This document shows, piece after piece, positions 36,067 to 46,077 of a DNA stretch of 64,000 nucleotides (positions within the stretch are counted from its first letter, which is position 1; every line of letters begins with the position of its first letter). The translations under genes were made by a program, and so were the position numbers. The stretch is from Rhodamnia argentea (Eukaryota; Streptophyta; Magnoliopsida; Myrtales; Myrtaceae): the NCBI RefSeq assembly GCF_020921035.1, contig NC_063155.1:8417001-8481000 (forward strand), written 5' to 3'. The notes beneath the pieces are model-generated. The model was given only the letters and a program-made list of their open reading frames with translations, made no database searches and had not been told where the DNA came from.

Positions 36067-36742
36067 GGGAAAATTATTTCCATCAATTCAGTCGTCAATC
36101 TTTCAATTTTACAAATTGAATCCTAAAATTTTTTAGACTTTATCAATTGAGACCATCCGATCAATTTTAGCTGAAAATCTCTAACTTGAATGCTAGACTT
36201 CTTATATGACACAATCGATATTGACGTGAAAAATTCTTTATAATTTTTTTAAAAAATTCATTGGTTTTTTAAAAAAAAAGTCATTTTTTCTTTTTCTTTT
36301 TATCTTTCTTTCTTTTCGTTTGTCTTTTCTAACTGGTCGACCCTTGCTGAAACAGCCATTGGAGGAGGACTAAGGCCGCCTCCCTCAACTAGCAAGGGCT
36401 TCAAGACCCTCGTCCAGTGGCCAACGAGGGTCACCAGCTCTCATCGGACTTGATAAAAATAAGGAAAGGAAGGAAAAGAAAAGAAAAATAAATAAATAAA
36501 TAAATAACAAAAAATCAATTTTTTAAAAGATTATAAAAAAATTATCCATACCTGCACCAGCCGTTCGGCCATCGTATGTGGCTCCACCAGCATCCAAGAT
36601 AGATGGACTCAATTAAATTTAACCAAATGAACTCAATTGGCAATGTCTCAAAAGGTTTATGACCCAATGGGCAAAATTGAAAAATTCAGGACTGAATTGG
36701 CCAAGGTATAATGAATTTAGAACTTTTTGGAAAATTTTCTCC
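36067..36742. mobile_element. AT-rich foldback MITE, family A
   Basis: The ends GGGAAAATTATTTCC and GGAAAATTTTCTCC are inverted. The interior follows the family A plan: 'caattgagtcc'-type phrases, 'gacgtg', an AT arm, a GC-rich core with CAAGGGCTTC and GACGAGGGTC words near 36345-36440, an opposing arm, then the mirrored phrases 'actcaattgg' and 'tgaattggcc'. Confidence 0.7.
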
Positions 36743-39700
36743 AATTGAAATACACTCTCAATCAGTAAGAATTATCGAAACAGCGGTAATTCAAAATCCG
36801 TCGATGCCTAGCCGCTAATTCCTTGTTCTAGTATTTCGCACGGTCGTCTCGAGAGCTCGGATCCGAGGTGCTTCAAACTAAAAACCCGGTAATTTTTTGT
36901 CTGGAGAGAGTAAAAGTGGAGTTTCAAACTATTCGGGCAGTAAACGGAGCAGCTAAATTGGACTATGCAGTTATTTTAACCATGCAATGTGACGTTCTCT
37001 TCGTGCTCAGTTAGGGCAAAAGTGGGGAGCAAGGACAGAGCCCCTCTCCTCCACAATCGTGCGACACTGACAACGACATCGAGAAACAACGTGCATGTGC
37101 AAACCCTAACGTGACAGCCCAAAAATAATGGAGGAGAAGCAACAACAAAAAAAAGGGAAAAAAAATTATACCCTTTACAGAAAAAGTTACCTATCGGATG
37201 AACTTGCTTTTTCATTATGTTGAAAACGGCAGGTCTTTTTTTACTTATCGATGGAGCCAAAGATTGGAAAAGGTGGGAGTGAAAGTGATTAGCACGAAGT
37301 TATTGACTCCCCAATTTGACTGTCGTTTTCAATGCCTCAAGTGAGAATTACCTTGGCCACCATCATGCCACATACTGTTATATAGCTTAAGGTAGAATTC
37401 ATGTCAATGAAAAGAGAGTGCCCCCATGGATATGTTCCATCAATATTTAGTTATATGTTTCCTCTAATAATTGCAAAAATTAAACATAAATAATACCATT
37501 CAAATTTTTCAGTCTCGAAATCCATCTCGATTATTTCCTATCATATTTAAATTTCGGTAGGAATTTCAAAACGGGGCATAACGATTCGTCAAAAGCCAAG
37601 CCGGATATGCTCGAACATGAGGTTAAACATCGAAGTTAGACGGTTCTCGACTTGGATATAATTGTATTAACCCGGCCAAACCATGATCGATATGAATCTT
37701 TTGCAGAGAAGAAGAAGCACAATGAAGGGCCCCATGCATATTCATGAAAATCGCAGCACACGAAAAGGGGACACTAATCCACCGAAGTACTCGCCAATCA
37801 AAGGTTATTTAACTTGGCCTCCCACGTAATCTGTCGCCTTGTTAGTGTGACATCATAAGTGCATATTCCCTCCTACAAAGCATCAATCGAAAAGAATGCT
37901 TGAAATTGCAGTGGTTGTCATTTATAGACTCCTATATGTTTGATTTCGACAGGACCCAGATAAGCATCTTGCCTCAACCATGGCCCCTTTGAAGCACCAT
38001 CCTGAGAATGCGTCAAAAATAATAGCAAAAAGGCATCCTTTGGTATGATTAAGTTCTTAAACTTTGCTGAATTCTTTTCCCCAATTCATGGTCATTAATA
38101 TAGTATATTCGTTTGTGATCTTCTCTTTTTCTTTTTGATAATTAGTAATGCTAGCATCCTTTGAGTGTGTTCCTGTGTTTAAGAGTAAATTATCCGTCTC
38201 TTAATTTTATTTAAAGACTATTCGAGATGTGTATATAATTAGAAATGGCACTAGACAAGGTTGGGGATTGTGCTCCCCGTCTTTATCTCTTCTCCTCACC
38301 TCATCATGCAAGATAGATGAACCATTTGTTATATTATCAAGGTAATGATATATCAACCTGCGAGTTCTTTTTATGAGGTACAAAAGGGAGAATTTATCGT
38401 GGAAACAGAAGAACTATTGAAATTGGGCGAAAGCATTACCTGTTCAGGCAAAGCTCTGCCCGATCCTTGCCATGTGCCTCATGTGAGGCAAGACAATTTG
38501 CCCTGATCTCATGTTCCCATCGAGCAACAATGTAATGCTTGTGCAGGGAGGGCAAGTGTTGTTTTGAGTGAAGGAAGCATAGATAAGTCAAAGTGTGTGG
38601 AATGGATGTCAAAGGATGAATGCAAATATAGGATAGAATACGATGACCACGAAGGCCTACAAGACATGCCATCAGCCAAGGATCAAGATCGAGATTGATG
38701 AGGTTCACCATCAAGGCTTACAAGGTGAACCATCTATCGAGGATATATGACTTCAGGACAGGAGAAGCTCGACACTAGGGCCTACAATAAAATCACCAGC
38801 CAAGTATATTGTGCTTCTTGGCTCACCACTAAGGAAGAATTCATTTTCTAGGGAAAGGAAAACTGAGGATAGACTAAGCATTAAAGACGTGAGAACTTTA
38901 TAAATAATAAAGACATAGGAACTAAAAAACAAAATAAAGCCCTATGAACTAAAATATGCGTTAAAAATGCCTAGAAACTTGAATTCTCTTGAAACCTACA
39001 ACATACTTAAGACTCATAAAATTAGGATTAACGACATTTGGCCGAATGCAAGTAATTATACTTAGACTCTAAATTCGTTCACCAACCCGGGTAACTCAAT
39101 AGATACCTTGCAATATCAGCAAACAACAAAGATAACCATCCAATAGTTTTTGGTTACAAGGTAGTGGATTAGTAGTCGAGGAATCGACATTGAACTTGCA
39201 AATCGATATCTAGATAGTTGACTGACAATCATAAAATCGACAACTTGACCTTTGAATCGACAACTTCTATCTTCAACTTGAACCAATTGAGTTAAAGTGT
39301 AGCCGAAATCGATCTTAACCGTTGGGATAAGGGAAAATCGACAAGTTCGGAGTTGACCTTGAGGATCGATCGAAGCCCGATGCTCCCGCATCACAATTCC
39401 TTGAGGAAACCACCCCCATAGGCTCCAAATACACCTTTGCAAATTTTCCGGCAAGTTTTTGGATTTTATCTCTTTTATGTCTAACAAATGTCTAGGTACT
39501 CTTATGCTATGTATATCATCAACATACTAGACATATTTTCCTTCTTAATTAAATTTTTATACGAAGTATGATGAGTGATACAGTCTGTCTCCAAAAAGAA
39601 GATGGTCAAATAAACAAGTGGCTGTCAAATACTTGTAATCGATATATGTTTCAAAAAACATACTAGTTGGGCTAGGCAACACTGTTACCAATTCCCCCGT

Positions 39701-40361
39701 GCTGCCAACCCATGGCCCTGCAAACCATCTCATATCCATTACGCCGGAGGCAAATCCGCCACGTCAAAATCAACGAGCACGGGATGCAAAGAATCCATGC
39801 CCCCGTGTAAAATGCTCTACACAGCAGCAGTCGCAACACCATCCTACACCTGATCATAGTGTGGAAAAAATAGGGAGGCAACAATCAAATCTAGCCAAAG
39901 GATTCCCAAGGCAAGAAAAACGGCAACATGAATGTTGAGAGATGGCTACTATGCTTAGGGTATCCCAAGGATGTTGTGTTTGTGCGCGCGCGCTGTTGCT
40001 TTTCTCTCTGTCTTTAGTTTCTTTTGTTCTGTTTTCTGATCCCCACAACAAAGCTCGATGCAGGGCAAAAGGGAAAGGGCCAAAGGCACCAGGGAATGAT
40101 TACTTGAATGGGGAAGGGGACCCACCTCATAATCCTTCCTTTATAACTCTCTCTCTCTCTCTCTCTCTTCCCCCCTCAAAATTTAACCTTTTTGACTTGG
40201 GACTGGGCCCCACCCTAATTCCAATGCCCATTGTCTTTATGGATTGAATGATAGAAAAAAAGAGAGCACCTCACGTGGAGTCTGAACACAATGGCCCTGT
40301 CCAACTACCAAAAAAAAAAGGGGGGTAAAACCCAGCACCTTCTCACTTCCCTACTCTTCAC

Positions 40362-40403
40362 ATACCCAAAGAAATTTTCGATAAAAAAAAATACCCAAAG
40401 AAA
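40362..40403 (+). mobile_element. Tail-like micro-insertion with perfect 13-bp flanks
   Basis: ATACCCAAAGAAA occurs at 40362-40374 and 40391-40403, identical. The 16-nt insert is TTTTCGATAAAAAAAA. Confidence 0.6.
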
Positions 40404-40698
40404 CAAAACAAGGCCTAAAAAGAAGAAGATTACAACAACATTAGAACGAGGACAATCAATACCAAAGACCCTCTACTCGTGTAAGGAATGTATTGTAATA
40501 GCATGATACTCAGTTGGAAAGGACAAGCAGATATTCGATACACTCGTGTTGAGATGCACTATAAATATCCAATAGCTTCATCTAACGAAATCACTAGCAA
40601 AAACCAAAGATCAAATCAATTAACAACTTTATTTGGACATATATCCACTCAAAAGATTAATCTAATGAGTGTAAATTGCTCCACATCGTATAATATTT

Positions 40699-41331
40699 GA
40701 GAAAAATTGTCTAAAAAGTTCTAAACATATTTCACTTTTTTCAATTCGACCATAAACCTTTTAATTTTGCCAATTGAGTCCATTCAGTAAATTTTGGTCA
40801 AAAATTGTTGACGTAAATGCCGGCTGTCCTACATGGCACGGCCGACACTATCAAGATAATTTTTTCATAATATTCTAATATTTTTTAAACATTTTTATTT
40901 TATTTTTCCATCTTTTTCTTATTTTCTTTTTCTCTTTTCTTTTCCCTTCCCCCCCTCCTCGCGACCATTGCCAGGCCTTGTTAATGGCTGTCGAACGTCA
41001 TCGGCCTCATGTGAGGGCGGCCCTTCACCAGGGAAGGATAGGTAAGGGCGGCCATCAACAAGGCCAGGTGATGGCCAGGGGAGAGAAAAAGAAAATAGAA
41101 AATAGAAAAGAAGGGAAACAGAATATAAAAAGGAAAAATTTTAAAAATTAAATATGATTTAAAATTATTCATGGCAGCACCGGTCATTCCACGCAGGACG
41201 GTCAACATCCATATCAACGGTTGTTCGGTCAAAATTGGTCGCATAGACTCAATTAGCAAAGCGTGAAAAATTTTATAACTCAATTGTTAAAATTAAAAGA
41301 TTTAGATTAAGACTTTTTAGACAAATTTCCT
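40699..41331. mobile_element. AT-rich foldback MITE, family A
   Basis: The left end GAAAAATTGTCTAAAAAGTT and the right end, reversed, GGAAATTTGTCTAAAAAGTC are inverted. The interior repeats the family A phrases ('gccaattgagtcca', 'gtcaaaattgg', 'atggcac') and has a GC-rich core at about 40950-41080 with GGCCAGG and GGGCGGCC words. Confidence 0.75.
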
Positions 41332-42054
41332 TTAATTTTTCAAATGAGACTATAAAAGGGAGTCCAGGATCTACTCCATTAATATACCAAATTGGGGGTA
41401 TATTCACTTAAAAACGTAAATTTGAGCCATTTCTTCCGTGATTCACTTTTGGCGATCTGAAGCTCTTTACTAGGATTGGAACAAGCGGTATCCGATTGGT
41501 TAATGTCAACCTGACTCGCATCCTGTGGGAATGATTTGGAAGATCCAAAACCAAAAATAGTGGTATTTGATGAGTTATAAATCAACTAGAATATAGTTAT
41601 GACTAAACTATTGCCTAAGACCATCACATGCGCTCCCGAACATGGGCGCTTACATATCTTGATTAGTGCATATCTTACCAAAGTGACGACAGTGAAATCA
41701 ACGGTTCTTGATAAGTTTAAGCGGTTGGGTGAAAAAATTACTAGTTATGTTTTACGGATAATACCCTTGTAAACTACGGAATAATCGCATATTGAGACCC
41801 TTTTTACTTGATATTATACAATCAAGTAAAAAGCTTGACACTTAATCAATGAAAAAAATCCCACAAAATCAACATCGTCATAATGAACAAAACTCGCTAC
41901 ATCAACACGTGTCACTTTAATCACAACATAACATTGAAAATACATCGGACATGCGCTCCTATCCCAAAAAATTCGAGGATAATGTGACAATTGGACATTC
42001 AAATTTTGCCAATTCAATCCAACCTAATTCGATTCGCCTAATTTCACACAATGT

Positions 42055-42190
42055 AAGACTATACTTTTCTTTTCTTTCTGGTTAGTATCTAGGCTATACT
42101 TTTTTTTTGGCTTGAAATCTAGACTATACTTCTTCTTTTTTGTCAAAAAATATAGACTATACGTTTTTTTTTTTGTCATAGACTATACTT
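42055..42190 (-). mobile_element. Cluster of four T-rich micro-insertions between five copies of one target
   Basis: A target word close to TAGACTATACTT occurs five times (starting near 42055, 42090, 42119, 42153 and 42179). Between successive copies are four different T-rich segments. Their minus-strand readings include ACTAACCAGAAAGAAAAG, TTCAAGCCAAAAAAA, TTTTTTGACAAAAAAGAAG and GACAAAAAAAAAAAAC. Repeated insertion at one target, or spread of one insertion by tandem duplication with decay, would both give this pattern. Confidence 0.55.
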
Positions 42191-42255
42191 CAAAAGCCTA
42201 AAACTGAACTAGTTGGCAGTTGTGACAAAAGTGGTGAACTGGATTTTATTTTTGT

Positions 42256-42292
<37 letters not shown>
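42256..42292. repeat. GA microsatellite
   Basis: An uninterrupted run of about eighteen AG units, 440 bp upstream of the TCP start. Confidence 0.95.
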
Positions 42293-42296
<4 letters not shown>

Positions 42297-42466
42297 TTAA
42301 AAGCTCAACAATGTACAGCAAGAAAGCAAGAAAAAAAAAATTAATCTTTTCAATGGTGGGAGGAATTGGAAAAAAATAAAATAAAAGAGCTTTTTAAAGC
42401 TCACCCATATAATTCCCACTCATTATCTTTTTGTTCCCTCAAAGCCCTTTTTAGCTTTGCCCTTTT

Positions 42467-42468
42467 TT

Positions 42469-42532
<64 letters not shown>

Positions 42533-42600
42533 ACTCTTAACTCAGTCGCTTGTGAAAGCAAAGCAATTCCACAACTCTCTCTCTCTCTCTCTCATACAAC
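42467..42600. repeat. CT microsatellite in the TCP promoter or leader
   Basis: Two CT runs (about 42470-42531 and 42575-42592) separated by AACTCTTAACTCAGTCGCTT. A long CT/GA tract just before the coding start is common in plant leaders and binds GAGA-type BPC proteins in known cases; that use here is inference. Confidence 0.85.
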
Positions 42601-42730
42601 TCGCTGCGACTCAGTCGCTCTCAGGGAAGAAGAAGAAGAAGGTGGAGGAGGAGGAGGAACTGCTGAAGAGAGAAGAAACTAGGGTTAGTTAGAGAGAGAG
42701 GTGGGGAGAGAACTTGGTTTACATGTGATA

Positions 42731-43879
42731 ATGGAAGGAAGTGATCACGACCAACATCACGACCAGTACCACCACCACCACCACCACCAACACCGGCGAC
42801 ACAACTTCCCCTTCCAATTGCTCGAGAAGAAGGAAGACGAACAACCCTGCTCCACCGCCAACTATCCCTCCCTCGCCATGTCCTCCGACGACGCCCCCCC
42901 AAACCCTAACCGCTCGTCCTCCACCTCGAACAGCCTCCAGATCGTCTCCGCCGAGGATCAACAGCAGCAGCAGCAGCCGCTGGGGGTGCCAGCTGCCAAG
43001 AAGCCCCCGCCGAAGCGGACCTCGACCAAGGACCGACACACGAAGGTCGACGGCCGGGGGAGGCGCATCCGCATGCCAGCCCTCTGCGCCGCCAGGGTCT
43101 TCCAGCTCACCCGCGAGCTCGGCCACAAGTCCGACGGGGAGACCATCGAGTGGCTCCTTCAGCAGGCAGAGCCCGCCGTGATCGCCGCCACCGGTACGGG
43201 TACCATCCCGGCCAACTTCACTTCCCTTAACATCTCGCTCCGCAGCTCCGGGTCAAGCATGTCGGTTCCGTCACAGCTCCGATCGACTTACTTCAGCCCC
43301 AACTTCTCGCTCCCGCCTCAGCGCCGGGGCAACACCTCCTTGTTCCCCGGGATCGGGCTGTCGCATGAGCCGACGCCGACGCTGCTCAATTTCCAGGGCT
43401 CCTCGAGCAATTTGAGCTCGATGCTGTTTCAGGCCAAGCAGGAGCTTCGAGAAGCTTCGAATTTGGAGCTATCAGAGAGCGCCGATCACGAGGGCATGAG
43501 CAAGAAGCGAAGGCCCGATGAGCTTGATCTGTCGACCAATTCTCAGCCTCAGACTCATCCTCAGTCGCACGTCGGGAGCTACCTGTTGCAGTCTAGCTCC
43601 GGAGTCCTGCCGGCGAGCCACGGGAATCTCCCGGCGAACTTCTGGATGGTAACGAACCCGAGCAACCAGGTCATGAGCGGCGATCCGGTGTGGACGTTCC
43701 CGGCCTCGGTCAGCAATAACGCCGCCTTGTACCGAGGCACCATGTCCAGCGGCCTGCATTTCATGAACTTCCCCGCACCCATGGCCCTGTTACCAGGTCA
43801 GCATTTGGGCTCGGCTGCCCACGGAGAGGCCGCGCCGCCGCCGCCACCGAGGGGCAATTCAACATGCTCAGCGGGCTAA
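42731..43879 (+). CDS. TCP14: Class I TCP transcription factor, TCP14-like (C-terminus out of frame)
   Basis: Single exon, 382 residues in the open frame. The ATG at 42731 is the first in frame after the stop at 42686-42688. A His-rich N-terminus leads to NFPFQLL, a Gln run (about 77-82) and the class I TCP bHLH-like domain at about 99-153 ([20 protein letters not shown], then [23 protein letters not shown]). [20 protein letters not shown] and further C-terminal blocks match TCP14: [37 protein letters not shown]. Class I TCPs bind GTGGGNCC-type sites and promote growth and seed germination, and contribute to immunity. The expected end (LSGLNQYGRQ in Arabidopsis) is present as [11 protein letters not shown], but in another frame (from about 43855 to the stop at 44047-44049). 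The open frame instead ends ...[11 protein letters not shown]. One extra base or two fewer bases near 43850 would account for it: either an assembly error in a G/C-rich stretch or a real change. Confidence 0.9.
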   Translation: MEGSDHDQHHDQYHHHHHHQHRRHNFPFQLLEKKEDEQPCSTANYPSLAMSSDDAPPNPNRSSSTSNSLQIVSAEDQQQQQQPLGVPAAKKPPPKRTSTKDRHTKVDGRGRRIRMPALCAARVFQLTRELGHKSDGETIEWLLQQAEPAVIAATGTGTIPANFTSLNISLRSSGSSMSVPSQLRSTYFSPNFSLPPQRRGNTSLFPGIGLSHEPTPTLLNFQGSSSNLSSMLFQAKQELREASNLELSESADHEGMSKKRRPDELDLSTNSQPQTHPQSHVGSYLLQSSSGVLPASHGNLPANFWMVTNPSNQVMSGDPVWTFPASVSNNAALYRGTMSSGLHFMNFPAPMALLPGQHLGSAAHGEAAPPPPPRGNSTCSAG

Positions 43880-45295
43880 GCCCATACCGGCCCGTATCGA
43901 GCGCCGGCGTGTCAGAATCCCCGGCAAGCGGTTCTCATTCGCACCACGGCGGCGTCGGCGGAGGAGGAGGAGGAGGAGGAGGAGGAGGCGGCGGCGGAGG
44001 CGGCAACGACGACCGGCAGCCACCATTCCCAGATCCCGGAGGCGATTAGTTTGGTGGGGGGCTAGTTTGATTGATGTGTTGTACACACGTGAGGTTTTTT
44101 TGGGTTGTCGTTAATTGGATGAGCTTCTTCTTTTTTTTTTTTTTTTTCACCCCCCCTTTTCTTTTAAAAAAAAATCACTGATATTATCATCATCATTATC
44201 ATAATTCCAAATTTTTTTCCCTGTGTGGATTAAATATGGATTGATTTACCAAGGGCTTGCAAGAAGACACTTTAACAGGGTGGATAATGAAGGATTCCCT
44301 TTTTGGATTATGGCTAAATTCTGATCTGGGTCTTCTTTCTTTTTCCCATTTTTGAGCACCCATTCTAATTTTTTGTGCAAATTGCCCCCCCAAAACATGC
44401 ATGTAATCCACATATGCTCTGTTTTTGGGATCGAATGAGTCAAAATCACCTCTGTACAAATGTATGAATTTGCTTGGCAAGACTCCTACCTGACCACAAA
44501 AACTCTCTCTCTCTCTCTCTTCTGTGTGTTTTTTGCTGGGAAAGGAAGGACCACAAGGCCTTTTGAGTACTTGGGGGGGAGAGATGGAACAGTGTCACTT
44601 CAATGCAGGGGAGAGAGAGAGAGAGAGAGAGTCTTGTGAATCAATGTGACTGTTGTTGTGATAAGTCTTATGGATCAATGTGATTTGATGATTCCTAGCA
44701 TGACCCAACGGGATGATGGATGTAAGATGCTGATGATGATGGTGATGAGGAGGAGGAGGAGGAGGATCAGACGGCTGAGGAGAGAGGAGAGGGGGAAGGG
44801 GGGGCCCACAGAGAGCAGTTCCAGGTGTTGGTCAGGTAGTGGAGGCCCAGCTGCTGGTCATTGCCCTAACCAATGTACAATTTGTCACTGACAAACAGGT
44901 GAATCATTCCTCCCTCCCACCCTCATCCCTCCTCTCTTTTTTTTTTCTCAATTTAGTCTTTGATTGATCAATGTTGATAGAAACAACAAGGAAGTTACCG
45001 TGCAGAAAAATTACAAAACTCGTTTTATGGTTACCGAATCGATTATACGGCAATCGAACCGGGTCGCTAAAGAACGCGAGGTCTCGCTCCCGGACCGACC
45101 GTGTCGGTTTTATCGAGCATCGACCGTAAAACGGGTCTATGCAATAATTTTTCTTTTGCCTAGTAACCATTTGGGAGATCAGTGGTGGGTTTCAGTGAAC
45201 CCTACTCTGGAGTTGTAGGGCCCACCAGGTCATTAAATCTGGACCGTTCGTTTGGCGGGCCAGGGTCTTGATGGGCTCAATGAATGATTGGGTCT

Positions 45296-45329
<34 letters not shown>

Positions 45330-45732
45330 CGGAATCTGGAGTTGAATGTACCCGAGTCTTTTTTACCCCTTTTGCTTTAATTAATTAATTAATAAAGATA
45401 ATAAATTTAAAATGCCAGGTGGCGAGTGGCAATTGGCGGAATCATTTCTCGTTTCAGTGTGAAGACTCGGAATTTATTGTTATTTTTTTTATAGTAGTTG
45501 TAAATGAAATGTGGAAAAAGGAAAAAGGCTGATTTGGCAGATCCCAAGGAGAACCGTTTAGTGGATTTAATTAATTAAAAAGGCGTCAGGTGGTTTTTTT
45601 TATTTAATTACTTTACAATCACAATTGTTCTTGGAGAGGGGAATGATTGTTTTGGCGTGCGTGGGGCAAGCCAATGAGAAAATTACACGTCATCGAAACC
45701 CTTTCGAGGGGAAATTTTCGATTGTGGTTGCA

Positions 45733-45876
45733 TTGATTGTCATCAAGTTAAGAGGTGACAAAATAGATCAAGAACCCATATTTTAATCCACATTTAAAAG
45801 TGCGTTGATTGTCATCAAGTTCAGAGGCGACAAAATAGATCAAAAATCCATATTTTAATCCACATTTAAAAGTGCG
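45733..45876. repeat. 72-bp tandem duplication
   Basis: Two adjacent copies contain TTGATTGTCATCAAGTT, GACAAAATAGATCAA and CATTTAAAAGTGCG; a few substitutions distinguish them. Confidence 0.9.
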
Positions 45877-45950
45877 GGTCATAAATGGACTGATTAACAA
45901 ATTTAAGTTACGAAAAAAAAATTAAGTGGGTCATAAATGAGTCGCTTAAC

Positions 45951-45994
45951 AACTTAATAGATCTTCCGACCAAAAAAATAACTTTATGGATCTT
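45951..45994 (+). mobile_element. Tail-like micro-insertion, 14-nt insert
   Basis: AACTTAATAGATCTT (45951-45965) and AACTTTATGGATCTT (45980-45994), 13 of 15 identical, flank the insert CCGACCAAAAAAAT. The insert matches the minus-strand reading of the one at 22713-22730 (CCGACCC then A). A weaker candidate lies just upstream (AATTTAAGT, TACGAAAAAAA, AATTAAGT at about 45899-45926). Confidence 0.6.
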
Positions 45995-46024
45995 AAATGA
46001 ATTGTAAATGGGTTATAAATGGGT

Positions 46025-46077
46025 TATCTTAAGTGAGTCCTCAACAAAAAAAAAAAAAAAACTATCTTAAGTGAGTC
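46025..46077 (+). mobile_element. Tail-like micro-insertion with perfect 15-bp flanks
   Basis: TATCTTAAGTGAGTC occurs at 46025-46039 and 46063-46077, identical in all 15 bases. The 23-nt insert begins CTCAAC and is otherwise an A run ending in C. Confidence 0.65.

Larger units (their letters stand above)
31584..42730. other. Gene-poor spacer, 11 kb
   Basis: No gene recognised. It contains CGGTTC/GGTCCG-rich repeat remnants (31740-31830, 32190-32240), a diverged tandem duplication (32884-33172), CT microsatellites (33187, 35373-35395, 35932-35960, 40147-40166), inverted-repeat elements (34611-34991, 36067-36742, 40699-41331), two micro-insertion sites and, at the right end, the promoter and pyrimidine-rich leader of the TCP gene. 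The longest frames (35273-35641 +, 39116-39487 -, 39942-40247 +) have no family resemblance. Confidence 0.5.

Noticed and set aside
39116-40247. Frames of 100-123 residues at 39.1-40.2 kb
   Set aside because: No domain, biased composition, and CT microsatellite translation in the last one.
42741-43181. Alternative frames of 135-146 residues overlapping the TCP gene
   Set aside because: Shadow frames of a G/C-rich coding sequence; the TCP frame has the conserved domain.
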